From: a virus
IMG/VR virus record: IMGVR_UViG_3300005056_000001
Coordinates: 126,001 to 190,000 of that record
Length of the DNA stretch: 64,000 bases
Reading direction: 5' to 3' (one strand)
The translations under genes and the position numbers were made by a program. Below, in pieces: positions 16,000 through 24,777 of the stretch; position 1 is the stretch's first letter; each line of letters starts with the position of its first letter. The notes under the pieces are model-generated. The model did not search any database. It was not told the DNA's origin and was given only the letters and a program-made list of their open reading frames with translations.

Positions 16000-16448
16000 T
16001 GGTATTAAGTCCATTATTGTCCTTTGTACATAGACTATTAACCAACAAAACACAAAAAACAACGAGACGTGTTCAGAGAATAAATGAAGAAGCCTATGAG
16101 GTGGACAACAAATATAAATTACACACATCACTACAGGAGTTTATGGACGAGTGGTCTATAGATTATACATGGAAAGGTGCCCTTGAAATGATGCTTGGGA
16201 ATGGTCTTAGCCTGATTGAGATTAATGGCTATGGATTCGACCAAAAATTAATTGCTGACTATGAGGTTATGTATGTTAGACAGCGTTTTGATTTTCATAA
16301 AAGCAATGAACGGGGCGGGTCTGTATTCCAAACCTACAACAAGGAAGCCATTACAAGTGTCGCTTTTGACCACAAAGGCAGAGACCTTGTTTTCGTTATT
16401 GAGCTTAAAAATAAACTCACGATTACGGCATATGTAAACAAAGACTAG
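15996..16448 (+). CDS. hypothetical protein, start uncertain
   Basis: Up to 150 residues. The frame opens with TTG at 15996, inside the preceding terminator, so the real start is probably later; the first in-frame ATG is 16143 (MDEWSIDYTWKGAL). Codons 25-48 still look coding (NEEAYEVDNKYKLHTSLQEF), favouring a non-ATG start near 16017. Stop lies inside a palindrome shared with the convergent baseplate gene. No known domain. Confidence 0.5.
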   Translation: MLVLSPLLSFVHRLLTNKTQKTTRRVQRINEEAYEVDNKYKLHTSLQEFMDEWSIDYTWKGALEMMLGNGLSLIEINGYGFDQKLIADYEVMYVRQRFDFHKSNERGGSVFQTYNKEAITSVAFDHKGRDLVFVIELKNKLTITAYVNKD

Positions 16449-16464
16449 TCTAAACTAGTCTTTG
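16439..16464. terminator. palindrome holding both convergent stop codons
   Basis: CAAAGACTAGT (16439-16449) pairs with ACTAGTCTTTG (16454-16464) around a 4-base loop. The TAG of the plus gene (16446-16448) and of the minus gene (16445-16447) both fall in the left arm. It probably serves as a compact bidirectional terminator. Confidence 0.75.
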
Positions 16465-17194
16465 TACTTTTTGTTTGTGGAATGTCGGACTTTATTTGGG
16501 TATAGGCTGCCGTGAATGCGGCAGTTAGACTTGGTATAAATGCCAATATTGTTGGTGCCAATGCTGCCGTGTACGGGCTAGGGCTTGCACTTGCTGCCAA
16601 CTTTGTTGCAAAACTAGTCAATTCGTTAACCACGGTTTGTATCAGATCAGCAATTGCATCATGCACATCGGCATTTTTTGTTCCTAGTGTTGCGGGTTCG
16701 GCAGACTTGTTTTCGGTTCCCAAGGAAACCATGTCCTTTAGGATGTGGACAACACGACCATCGGCTTCTAGTCGTATCGTGTTGTCCACTCCAATCATAA
16801 ATTTTGCCGTCTTAGAGCCTTTCTCTAGCTCAACCACAAATCCGTCAGACTCAAGATAGCGAACCGTAATAAAGCCGTCAGAACCGAAATCCTCTAGGTT
16901 TTTATACAAAAGAACTGCGGCAGATTCGTAATCTCCGTCAGGAATGGCGGCCTCGTTTATGTAGTGCCCCCCTGCATACCACACAGGATGATAAATACTG
17001 TTCTTGATAAACGTGCACACAACCTCGGAACCCACAGAAGGCAGGTCATGACGGTTGCGTGTCACATAACTAGGCAATGCCCAAGGGATTAAATCCTCGT
17101 CCAATTCATCATACCATCCACGAACCCGAACCTTTATGCGTCCAATCTTTTTTGGGTCTGTGATATCAATAACCTCGCCTAGAAACTCTTCCAT
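16445..17194 (-). CDS. baseplate spike/gp5-type OB-fold protein
   Basis: 249 residues. The N-terminal 90 residues (GEVIDITDPKKIGRIKVRVR, 'PWALPSYVTRNRHDLPSVGS', VVCTFIKNSIYHPVWYAGG) are the OB-fold pattern of T4 gp5 and VgrG/gpV spike proteins: 'DP...GR.KVRV.G', then 'P..G..V...F'. A middle part with short repeats (VRYLESDGFVVELEKGS) leads to an Ala/Thr/Pro-rich helical tail (180-249). No lysozyme domain, unlike T4 gp5. It would sit at the hub of a contractile tail, supporting a myovirus-like particle. Confidence 0.85.
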   Translation of the reverse strand: MEEFLGEVIDITDPKKIGRIKVRVRGWYDELDEDLIPWALPSYVTRNRHDLPSVGSEVVCTFIKNSIYHPVWYAGGHYINEAAIPDGDYESAAVLLYKNLEDFGSDGFITVRYLESDGFVVELEKGSKTAKFMIGVDNTIRLEADGRVVHILKDMVSLGTENKSAEPATLGTKNADVHDAIADLIQTVVNELTSFATKLAASASPSPYTAALAPTILAFIPSLTAAFTAAYTQIKSDIPQTKSTKTSLD

Positions 17195-17217
17195 GAAATT
17201 TTACGATATGTACAAGA

Positions 17218-17916
17218 TTAAAAATCCTTTATTCGCTTTATGTATTTGTCACACACCGAGGTTTTTGATAAAGACTCCATAATGTCTTTGGTATTCTTGA
17301 ATGTATTTCCGTGTATTACTATAGTCCTTAGTCCCGAAACACGACCAATTGATTTCGGTAAAACATACAGTTCATTGTTTTGGAGCAAAAGTTCCTTTAG
17401 ATTGGTCAGGTTCCCGACCTCCTTTGGAAGTTCCCTGATACGGTTGTTGTCAACAAACAGATCCTCCAAGTTTTTAAGGTTGCAGATCTCGTTTGGTATT
17501 TCCTTCAGTAGGTTGTTTGAAAGAACCAATCTTTCTAGCGACTTTAAATTACCAATTTCCTTGGGCAGACTAGTGAGTCCGTTGTTTGCCAAATTAAGCC
17601 ATGTTAGATTGGGTAATCCACATAGATCAATTGGTATCTGTCCAAGGTGGTTTATTCTCAAATTAACATGCCTTAAATTTTTCAAATAACCTAGGCCACC
17701 CTTCAGGGTATCCAAAGAACAGCAAGACAAGTCCAAAACCGTTTCTTGTATCAACAGCTCAAAATCAATATTTATTAAGTTCATGAGCCATTCCAACTCA
17801 CCTCTGAGTGTATCAATAACCTTGGTACCCTTTGATTTGTCCAACTCTTCTGCCGACACAAAATCTCCAAGCAACAACATGTCGTATACTATTTTTTGGT
17901 CTTCTGTGAAATTCAT
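17218..17916 (-). CDS. leucine-rich repeat protein 2
   Basis: 232 residues. An N-terminal helical region (1-55) is followed by six or seven LRR units of 23 residues, consensus L..L..L.L..N.L..LP.EI.NL, from about 60 to 210. No signal peptide. Shares a strand with the baseplate gene 23 bases away, and its start is 2 bases before the stop of the gene upstream. Binding target unknown. Confidence 0.85.
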   Translation of the reverse strand: MNFTEDQKIVYDMLLLGDFVSAEELDKSKGTKVIDTLRGELEWLMNLINIDFELLIQETVLDLSCCSLDTLKGGLGYLKNLRHVNLRINHLGQIPIDLCGLPNLTWLNLANNGLTSLPKEIGNLKSLERLVLSNNLLKEIPNEICNLKNLEDLFVDNNRIRELPKEVGNLTNLKELLLQNNELYVLPKSIGRVSGLRTIVIHGNTFKNTKDIMESLSKTSVCDKYIKRIKDF

Positions 17917-17917
17917 A

Positions 17918-18094
17918 TTAATAGGGTTTTCTTATCGGCCCCAAGAAAATGCTAGGAATATCCTTGGCTGTCATTTCTTTCTTGCTGCCATCTTTAAATG
18001 TGACCATGTGTGTGCCTGTGTTTGACTCTTTGATTTCGTACAGTTTTGCCGACTTCTGTGCGTACTCCTTGAGGTTACTGTCTTTTTTGCTCAT
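17918..18094 (-). CDS. small basic protein
   Basis: 58 residues (MSKKDSNLKEYAQKSAKLYE..., ending IFLGPIRKPY). Stop 17918-17920 lies next to the LRR start (17916) and the ATG (18094) lies next to the stop of the upstream gene (18096), so it fits exactly into the operon. Function unknown. Confidence 0.65.
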   Translation of the reverse strand: MSKKDSNLKEYAQKSAKLYEIKESNTGTHMVTFKDGSKKEMTAKDIPSIFLGPIRKPY

Positions 18095-18095
18095 T

Positions 18096-18395
18096 TTATT
18101 GGTTTTTATTTTTGGTTATTAATTTCAATACTGTTTTTGCTTCGACTAGACCATGTGTTTCATTGATAGTGGTTATCATAGCGTCAACCCCCATGGTTTG
18201 ATGGTAATACGGACGTTCTCCGTTGTCTAGTTTGTCCACCAACTCATTAATCTTCTTGGTTAGTGTCTTCTTGTATGCCTTTACTTTAATCTTAACAATA
18301 TCCTTGGCCGTAAGGTTGTAATATGTGATATTTTCTTCAGTGCTGCTGTAAATGCAGTATAGCCCGTTCGGTTGTTTTATAATTTGTTCTGCCAT
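18096..18395 (-). CDS. hypothetical protein
   Basis: 99 residues; short beta-rich N-terminus (GLYCIYSSTEENITYYNLT), then a helical Lys-rich region. Sits 11 bases after the flap nuclease gene in the same operon. No recognised domain. Confidence 0.65.
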   Translation of the reverse strand: MAEQIIKQPNGLYCIYSSTEENITYYNLTAKDIVKIKVKAYKKTLTKKINELVDKLDNGERPYYHQTMGVDAMITTINETHGLVEAKTVLKLITKNKNQ

Positions 18396-18405
18396 GTCCC
18401 TTGCT

Positions 18406-19686
18406 TTAGTCTCCCATTAAAAAATCAATTGCATCATTATCGTCGTCTATGATCTCATACACACCATCCTCGGTTTTGACCTCTTCTATCTCCTTGACAT
18501 GTACAAGATATTTTCTGTAATACTCAATCTTGTCTGAATACTTAAAGTCGGTCTGTGGGTCGTTAAACTTCAGATCCGAAAGCATGCTCAACAGACTGCT
18601 CGGGAGCTCTTGTTTGTTTATGAGCACCATTCTTCGGTTGCTATAAAATCCTTTTCGGATATCGGCCCTGAATTTTTTTGTGTCGAAACCTTTGTTCTCC
18701 ATACGTTTTGACTTGTCTGATTCGACAACAAATTCTACAACCCTGTCAATAAACTTTTCGTCATACAAAAGTTTCATTGATGGTCGAAGCTTTTTACCCT
18801 CTGTATCGACCTTCCCCTCGTGCTCCTCATTGATTGTTGCCACAAACTTTTTAATCTGTGTAGGAGTCGTTTTGCGCCTCATTACCTTGTTGGTCTTGGT
18901 TGTGGTTCGCCAAAGGTTTATTGCATGTATATTGTCGCCATCATCCCCACGAATGATTTTTTCGAGCATATATGCAAAGGGGCAGATATAAACGATGTTT
19001 AATATACTTTTGTATATCCCGTATATTTTTGTTTCGGGATGAATAAACTTGGAAGATTTAGACAGGACGTATCTAAGGTTATGATAGTGCTGTCCCATAA
19101 ATTTTGGGTTCTTGGATTTTGAGGTGTCACGCTCCAAGTCCTCCACGAATTCTCTCATGGATTCCGAAAGAAACAAGGTGTGTGTCTGTGGATTAAGTCT
19201 GTAACAGATATCATTAAGACTTTGATTTGCGTCGCCATCTGCCGAGAATATAAAACAGTCGTATCCCATGCCGTTGATGACACTGCCCACATAGGCCATA
19301 ATATCATCTGCCTCGGCCTTGTGTACACCAAGGACATAGACCCCGAACTGTTCCTGAATGATGTTTAGGAATTTGTTGTAGGCCAAATCAATTGTGTCCC
19401 AATCCATATCATCGTCCTTCTTTTTGCGGGTGCCCTTGTAGCCCTTGTCGTTGGTGCTTTCAAGAACCATTTGTGGGAACTCTTCATAGTAGTCGCAGGT
19501 ATGTCTCCATGACGGCTTAGAATCCTTGGTAAACAGAATACCCCATGGACGGTAATCCACAATGGCATTCTTGAGCGAGCCAAGAAATTTATTCACAAGC
19601 ATATTACATTGGTCGGGACTTGTTATTTTGGTACCACTATGCAATGCCCTGTGCATGAAGTAGGTACCATCCATTATCATTAACAT
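18406..19686 (-). CDS. T4 RNase H-like 5'-3' (flap) exonuclease
   Basis: 426 residues from ATG 19686, the start that follows the upstream stop (19688) directly. Acidic motifs of the PIN/FEN family: IMDGTYF (Asp6), HKAEADDIMAYVG (about 123-135), FSADGD (about 150) and IIRGDDGDN (about 246-254, helix-hairpin-helix region). T4 RNase H removes RNA primers and flaps on the lagging strand. Longer than T4 RNase H (305 residues), with an acidic C-terminal tail (DDDNDAIDFLMGD) that could bind a single-strand binding protein or clamp. Lies in the replication gene group. Confidence 0.85.
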   Translation of the reverse strand: MLMIMDGTYFMHRALHSGTKITSPDQCNMLVNKFLGSLKNAIVDYRPWGILFTKDSKPSWRHTCDYYEEFPQMVLESTNDKGYKGTRKKKDDDMDWDTIDLAYNKFLNIIQEQFGVYVLGVHKAEADDIMAYVGSVINGMGYDCFIFSADGDANQSLNDICYRLNPQTHTLFLSESMREFVEDLERDTSKSKNPKFMGQHYHNLRYVLSKSSKFIHPETKIYGIYKSILNIVYICPFAYMLEKIIRGDDGDNIHAINLWRTTTKTNKVMRRKTTPTQIKKFVATINEEHEGKVDTEGKKLRPSMKLLYDEKFIDRVVEFVVESDKSKRMENKGFDTKKFRADIRKGFYSNRRMVLINKQELPSSLLSMLSDLKFNDPQTDFKYSDKIEYYRKYLVHVKEIEEVKTEDGVYEIIDDDNDAIDFLMGD

Positions 19687-19687
19687 A

Positions 19688-20689
19688 TTATTTGGTTTTA
19701 GGGGTTTTAATAATGGTAGAAAACAGGCGTTCAACCTTTTTTTGTAAGTCATCCACACAGTCGTTGACCCAAAAAATAATATCACACTCCTTGAAAATGT
19801 CAATGGTAAAGGAGGTTTCTGATTCTAAGGGTTTGTTTGGGTCAAAAATTCCAATCACCAAATCAAACATTCCTTTTTGGTTACAAGACCGTAATTCTTC
19901 AATAGAACGCATTCCTGCATACATATCATTATTCAACAGAATATACTCGGCAAGTCTAGATTTATTGGGTGTGTTGTATTCGCATATCATGTCAAACCAC
20001 TCGTCTCTCTTACTCCTTCTGTCAAGAAAACATTCCTCTAGTGTTTTGTATCCATACTTGTCCTTGAGTGCCTTAAAAATAAACAATTCATTGGCTGCTG
20101 TTGACGAGTCGCAATGGGTAAGGCCCACAACCTTGTTTATGATTTCTGCCAAGGTGCTTTTCCCGTGCTCTTTGTGTCCTAGTATAAGAAATTTAGTTTT
20201 TGTTTTTGCCCCAAATTCCTCGATTGTATCAACTCTTAGATGCGTCTTATAGTCTTGATTGTGTGATGCAGAATATAGGTAGGTTAATATACCCGCCTCA
20301 TTTAGCTCTTTGACGTGGTGAGCCCCATCGTCCAAGAAAATGTCAACATTGTGCTTCTTTAATGTTTCGACCTTGTTCGCCACCGTATAAACAGGGGCAT
20401 CAGGGAACCCATTTCGTGAAAGCCATAACTCACTTATACGGGAAGGAATCTTACGTGCCGTACAATACCCATCCACCTTAAAATTAATTTTATCGGGCGA
20501 GTTCAGAACAGGCATTAGTAGCCAAAAATCTTTGTCGTTTTCTACCTTATGTAGATTGTCCACAAATCTTTTGTCGTTATATTCGGAAGGTCTTGATTTG
20601 TCTTCGAAATCGAACCAATTATTAAAATGTGTGACAAAATCTGCCAATACACCATCAATGTCCAAGAATACTTTTTTGGTTTGTATCAT
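19688..20689 (-). CDS. HAD 5'-nucleotidase fused to dNMP-kinase-like P-loop domain
   Basis: 333 residues. Residues 1-160 are a HAD phosphatase of the 5'(3')-deoxyribonucleotidase type: FLDIDGVLADF (7-17) nucleophile motif and FLDDGAHHV (about 114-122). Residues about 165-330 are a P-loop domain: GHKEHGKST (Walker A, about 173-181) and YAGMRSIEEL (about 256-265), the latter typical of phage deoxynucleoside monophosphate kinases such as T4 gp1. It would dephosphorylate and phosphorylate nucleotides in one polypeptide, presumably balancing dNTP pools. Next to the flap nuclease and near dUTPase. Confidence 0.7.
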   Translation of the reverse strand: MIQTKKVFLDIDGVLADFVTHFNNWFDFEDKSRPSEYNDKRFVDNLHKVENDKDFWLLMPVLNSPDKINFKVDGYCTARKIPSRISELWLSRNGFPDAPVYTVANKVETLKKHNVDIFLDDGAHHVKELNEAGILTYLYSASHNQDYKTHLRVDTIEEFGAKTKTKFLILGHKEHGKSTLAEIINKVVGLTHCDSSTAANELFIFKALKDKYGYKTLEECFLDRRSKRDEWFDMICEYNTPNKSRLAEYILLNNDMYAGMRSIEELRSCNQKGMFDLVIGIFDPNKPLESETSFTIDIFKECDIIFWVNDCVDDLQKKVERLFSTIIKTPKTK

Positions 20690-20738
20690 CTTTATTTTTT
20701 ACGCAACAATGTTGCTGTTAATAGTATTGTACTAACGC

Positions 20739-20993
20739 CTATTGTTTATATTTATCGTTTAAATAATTTTTAAACATACGTTTATTTATCCATGAAGCCA
20801 TCTTGTACGTGATAAATAAAAATAGCACATGTAATACAGGAGCAAGGAAACTCACACATCCAAACAAAAATAATAGAAGTGTAAATAAAAAACTACCTTC
20901 TACTATCAGTTCGATGTTTATGAGAGTCAAAAAAACGTTTGGGTAACGTTTCTGTCTCCATATTTTATACTCTCTGAGTTGTTGTTTAGTCAT
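20739..20993 (-). CDS. small inner-membrane protein
   Basis: 84 residues from ATG 20993 (MTKQQLREYKIWRQ), overlapping the clamp loader stop by 8 bases. Two hydrophobic segments (about 20-45 and 46-66) with positive flanks predict a two-span membrane protein. Function unknown; coupled translation with the clamp loader is likely. Confidence 0.65.
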   Translation of the reverse strand: MTKQQLREYKIWRQKRYPNVFLTLINIELIVEGSFLFTLLLFLFGCVSFLAPVLHVLFLFITYKMASWINKRMFKNYLNDKYKQ

Positions 20994-21990
20994 AATACGT
21001 CCTGTCTTTTTCGGCCATTGATGCAATCACCTTTGTCCTGAAAACATTGCGTTGTGGGTATGCCTTCAATATTTTGTTCATCTCAAACAGGATTCCCATG
21101 ATAACAACCTTTCTTGAGGCTGTCTCATAGATGTGCGAAAGTGATCCGATCGCATCCATTGTGTCCATGCACATAATGCGGGCACCCTCGACCATACCAA
21201 GCTTTCTTGCACCCGTAATAAATTCGTCGAAACATCGAGAGGCACGCTCTACGCCATATTCCTCCAACTCCTCGAATATGGCCTTGCCGCTCTTGGAGCA
21301 AAACACGGCACGCAGCAGTGGCGACATATTGTCCCCGAACTTCACGTCAGACATTGTGATGCGTGCCTCTTTTGTGTCATTGAGTGTTTGTAGGTGTTGA
21401 ATACCGTTCCGTAAACATTCCTTGTATGTTTTAAACAGGTATTCAACAACACCGTCCTCGACAGGCTTGACCGAAATGTTTTTATAGTAGGCACAAATAG
21501 CAGACTTCATTTCGTGTAGCTCCTTTTTGGTGAGGTCAAAGGTCACGACATTTGCCATAACCCGATTGAATAATGCACCCTCAAGAGAAAGTGTGTTCGA
21601 GGTCAATATAAAGTTGGTATTCACACTTTTCTCCATTGAACTTGCCAATTGTTCCTGTCCGTTTTTGTGTAAACGGTTTATCTCATCAATAAAGATAATA
21701 CTCTTACCGATACGGGCACGTCCTAGAAATTCGTCTACAACTTTGCGGATGTGTTCGGGTTTTGTTTTTGAGGCATCCAAGTACAGTTTCGACCCCTTGT
21801 GGTGGTAATATAACGAGAATATTGATTTACCCTTTGTGGTTTTACCGTTTCCGAACGAACCAAAAAATAAATAGTTTCGGTCTATTCCGTTTTCGGTTTC
21901 ATGGATCTGTCCAAGTATTCTTGGATGTAGGATGATTTCATTCTTCTTGACGGGACGTTTGTCTATTTCCCATGATCCTGTGTTTTTCAT
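20986..21990 (-). CDS. sliding-clamp loader ATPase (T4 gp44/RFC-like)
   Basis: 334 residues from ATG 21990 (MKNTGSWEIDKRPVKKNEI); a longer frame to 22017 is less likely. AAA+ features: GSFGNGKTT (Walker A, about 44-52), FIDEINRL (Walker B, about 100-107), FILTSNT (sensor 1, about 127) and FNRVMANVVTF (arginine finger region). The C-terminal helical part resembles the RFC collar. It would load the replication clamp; no separate small subunit was recognised here. Good agreement with T4 gp44 length (319). Confidence 0.8.
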   Translation of the reverse strand: MKNTGSWEIDKRPVKKNEIILHPRILGQIHETENGIDRNYLFFGSFGNGKTTKGKSIFSLYYHHKGSKLYLDASKTKPEHIRKVVDEFLGRARIGKSIIFIDEINRLHKNGQEQLASSMEKSVNTNFILTSNTLSLEGALFNRVMANVVTFDLTKKELHEMKSAICAYYKNISVKPVEDGVVEYLFKTYKECLRNGIQHLQTLNDTKEARITMSDVKFGDNMSPLLRAVFCSKSGKAIFEELEEYGVERASRCFDEFITGARKLGMVEGARIMCMDTMDAIGSLSHIYETASRKVVIMGILFEMNKILKAYPQRNVFRTKVIASMAEKDRTYYD

Positions 21991-22044
21991 ATTAATGTTT
22001 TCGTTTATGAATACCACGAAAGTAAGTAGAATATGTCACAAAAC

Positions 22045-22079
22045 AAAAAATCCCACACATTATGTGCAGGATTTTTTGT
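22045..22079. terminator. bidirectional terminator
   Basis: AAAAAATCC pairs with GGATTTTTT around a short CACA/TGTG inner stem. It stands between the HAD gene stop (22080) and the clamp loader start, so the two belong to separate transcripts or the second has its own promoter. Confidence 0.75.
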
Positions 22080-22517
22080 TTATTTTATATAACCAAGCCC
22101 AACCAACATTTTTCTGACCACAAACCAATCAATAAAGGGTCTTTCGCTCCTTGTTAAGTCCCATGTTAATGGTGCCCCAAGTGTAATATCGTCAATAATT
22201 AGCCTACAGTCGGCCTTTGGAGAGTCTGTCCATTCGTGTTGGTCGGGTGTATTTTGGATCCCGTACAGCGGAATATTGTTATCTCGGAACCAACCAACAG
22301 CCATTTCAAGCGAACTGATACCGTTATCTTTTTGGTTGCCACGCATGGTGAATAACACCAACAAATGTCCGTTGTCCACCAATTCTCTTAGGACAGGAGC
22401 CGCACCAATATCATTACCAATATAAGGATACTCATGGGACAGTGGATGTGTTGCGCATGTTCCGTCAAAATCAATTGCTATTTTGGTGGGTTTCATGGGT
22501 TTAATGCTTCGTTTCAT
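22080..22517 (-). CDS. HAD-family phosphatase
   Basis: 145 residues. IAIDFDGTCATH (about 13-24) is the DxDGT nucleophile motif, FTMRGN (about 56-61) the second motif and CRLIIDDITLG (about 103-113) the acidic third motif. No large cap domain, as in compact HAD proteins found in Bacteroidota and their phages. Substrate unknown. MKPTKIAIDFDG at Met8 is an alternative start. Overlaps the upstream gene by 4 bases. Confidence 0.75.
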   Translation of the reverse strand: MKRSIKPMKPTKIAIDFDGTCATHPLSHEYPYIGNDIGAAPVLRELVDNGHLLVLFTMRGNQKDNGISSLEMAVGWFRDNNIPLYGIQNTPDQHEWTDSPKADCRLIIDDITLGAPLTWDLTRSERPFIDWFVVRKMLVGLGYIK

Positions 22518-22975
22518 TGTTTTTTGTTTCTAACCAAACCCAAGTCATACCGAATACTTTTCCATATGTCGGCACCCGAACCATAATCGTTGAATACATA
22601 TTCCTTGGCGGGTCTTGTTCCTAAATCCCATACACCATTGTTTTCGTAGCTATCAAATTTAATTTTGGTGTACTTCCGAATGTGCCACATAAAGTTGGAT
22701 ACCAATCCAATGGTATTAAAAGAATTGTTATGAATTTCTATACCATTCTTTTCTACAATTATACTCAGTCTACCGCTATCAAGCAATGTTTTATCAACAT
22801 ATTGACAATAGAAGTTTGTGGACATATTCCATGCAAACATCATATTTCCATGCTTTTCTAGTATAGCCAAAATGTCGGTACGGTGCTCCTCGTTATCGGT
22901 AAATTCCTCTGTATATCGTGGTTTAATATTTCTAAAAAATAGTAACTCCGCTTTTTTGTCTATATTTTCCATCAA
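22514..22975 (-). CDS. hypothetical protein
   Basis: 153 residues (or 152 from the second Met). Mixed alpha/beta, with no recognised motif. Its stop overlaps the HAD start (ATGA type), indicating coupled translation. Confidence 0.65.
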   Translation of the reverse strand: MMENIDKKAELLFFRNIKPRYTEEFTDNEEHRTDILAILEKHGNMMFAWNMSTNFYCQYVDKTLLDSGRLSIIVEKNGIEIHNNSFNTIGLVSNFMWHIRKYTKIKFDSYENNGVWDLGTRPAKEYVFNDYGSGADIWKSIRYDLGLVRNKKQ

Positions 22976-23026
22976 TGTTCCTGTTTATTAGTAATGATGT
23001 AGATAACGAAAAATATGCGGTTGTGT

Positions 23027-23728
23027 TTAACCCCGTCCTGTTATATTTGACGGGAGGTGGTTCCATGACACGTCCATTAACTTGGTTTGTACCAAGGTAA
23101 TAATTTCCATATAAAGATTGAGTCCGTTGTCGAAGGTGAAAATATTCTCCGAATCATCGGATCCAATATCTTCCCACCAAAGCGTTACTTTCTTGGATGT
23201 TATTTTAAGCTTCCCTACGATATTGGCAAGATCCCAATACTTGTCGTAATTGTCGTCGCCTGCACCCTTTGGTTTTGGTTTAAAAACACGATTTTGGGCC
23301 ACAAAAATATCGGATTCGATTGCCACCGTTTGCTGTTCCATGTTATATAGTGCCACCTTGGCCAATATTTTATTGGCAAGATTCCTTAGACGGGCATACT
23401 TTAGGGTATCAAAAACCATTTGTGAGTAATTGATATTGTTGTGATATAGTGGTCTTCTGATCTTCCATTGTATGATGTAAAACTTTCGGAATGTTGCAAG
23501 ATTGTAATGCGACACATCTATCAAGTCACAGACTTCCTTGTTGAATGTAAAAAGTTTTAACATACCGTCGTCAATATGAAATTGTCCGTATTCTTTGTTG
23601 TACACAGAAACGCTTTCGCTGAGTGGTTTATAATTATTGACAGCCTCCGTCAATAAATCCTCGTTTACACGTATTGCCTCCACCAACTCTTTTGATGGCA
23701 GTTGTTCGTTTTTGATATATTTGCCCAT
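23027..23728 (-). CDS. hypothetical protein, 233 residues
   Basis: N-terminal charged helical region, then a compact globular part with many Trp, Tyr and Asn residues. First gene of the leftward operon after the 557-base divergent region. No known family recognised. A replication role is possible from its place only. Confidence 0.65.
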   Translation of the reverse strand: MGKYIKNEQLPSKELVEAIRVNEDLLTEAVNNYKPLSESVSVYNKEYGQFHIDDGMLKLFTFNKEVCDLIDVSHYNLATFRKFYIIQWKIRRPLYHNNINYSQMVFDTLKYARLRNLANKILAKVALYNMEQQTVAIESDIFVAQNRVFKPKPKGAGDDNYDKYWDLANIVGKLKITSKKVTLWWEDIGSDDSENIFTFDNGLNLYMEIITLVQTKLMDVSWNHLPSNITGRG

Positions 23729-24285
23729 TGTGATATTTATAATAATGAATACTTTGTGTATGTACCTTTGAAAAAAATCAATGTGTAGATAGCCGTTTTT
23801 TAGGGTTTTTTAGGCTTTACATATTATAAAAAATTATATCCTTACTGTTACTAGGGGTTTTGTGCAAAAAGCCTAGTAACAGCTATGCCACTCTAGCCCT
23901 GTATATGTCGTGGTTACAGCCCTGCTTTTTTTGTGGTTTTTTGTCAGCTATTCAATGTAAGAAGTGACAAAAACGCACAATACTTGCCGAAAATCAAGAA
24001 AATAAATGCTTTTTGGTCAAAACACCCTCGCTTTTTTTCGATTTGCTTTTTGGTTAAACTTTTTGGTTGACCGCAAACCCTTTACCTGTCGAGTGTTTAG
24101 ACTGACCAATCGGTCATTCAAAAAGTGCGTACCTATTATAACAAAAAACTATTATAGACGTCCAATTTTCCGTTTTTTGTGATAGTTCACGGTTTTTTTG
24201 GAAGAAAAGGTAATTATACGAATCAGTGTCAACAAATCGCTTTTGATTGCGTTAATGTTGTATTGATAACTTATTAAAATACAAT
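23729..24285. other. 557-base non-coding divergent region, candidate origin or control region
   Basis: No convincing gene on either strand. It contains a perfect 11-bp inverted repeat, CTGTTACTAGG (23845-23855) / CCTAGTAACAG (23872-23882); TGACC-AATC-GGTCA near 24105; several copies of CTTTTTGGT around 24008-24070; and long T runs. Leftward and rightward operons with replication genes start from it. It could hold divergent promoters, a replication origin or a small RNA. Confidence 0.5.
23845..23882. repeat. perfect 11-bp inverted repeat
   Basis: CTGTTACTAGG and CCTAGTAACAG flank a 16-base spacer. No T run follows on either strand, so it is not a typical terminator; an operator or origin hairpin is more likely. 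Confidence 0.6.
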
Positions 24286-24777
24286 ATGGAAAACAACAAG
24301 GACACAGAGTCAATACAATACAATCAGGCAAATAAAAGACAGGTAAAGATATTATTGGAAGAGGGTGTCGAGTCTCCTTTCTATGCCACAAGCGGTTCGG
24401 CAGGAATGGACGTTCGTGCATACATCAACGGATCTGTAACCTTACAGCCATTTGAGCCCGTCCTTATCCCTTTGGGGTTTTGCATGGAAGTGCCATTGGG
24501 ACTTGAGGCACAATTAAGACCAAGAAGCGGTCTTGGAAAATTGGGGATCTCGATACCGAATGCGCCTGCCACTATTGACAGCGACTATAGAGGCCCTGTT
24601 AGTGTGCTACTGATTAACCTAACCACTAAACCATACACAATCCAACCAAACGACCGTGTGGCACAAATGGTTATTGCTCCCTACGAATATATCCAATGGG
24701 AAGAGGTAGAAGATTATTCAGATTTATCAACAACAACGAGAGGTAGCGGAGGCTATGGCTCAACAGGAAAAAAATAA
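24286..24777 (+). CDS. dut: dUTPase (dUTP diphosphatase)
   Basis: 163 residues with all five trimeric dUTPase motifs: I AGMDVRA (39-45), II RPRSGLG (78-84), III PATIDSDYRGPV (94-105, containing the catalytic Asp and Tyr), IV DRVAQMV (123-129) and V RGSGGYGSTG (152-161). It hydrolyses dUTP to dUMP and diphosphate, keeping uracil out of DNA. An extra 20-residue polar N-terminus precedes the core. The stop overlaps the next ATG by one base. Confidence 0.95.
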   Translation: MENNKDTESIQYNQANKRQVKILLEEGVESPFYATSGSAGMDVRAYINGSVTLQPFEPVLIPLGFCMEVPLGLEAQLRPRSGLGKLGISIPNAPATIDSDYRGPVSVLLINLTTKPYTIQPNDRVAQMVIAPYEYIQWEEVEDYSDLSTTTRGSGGYGSTGKK

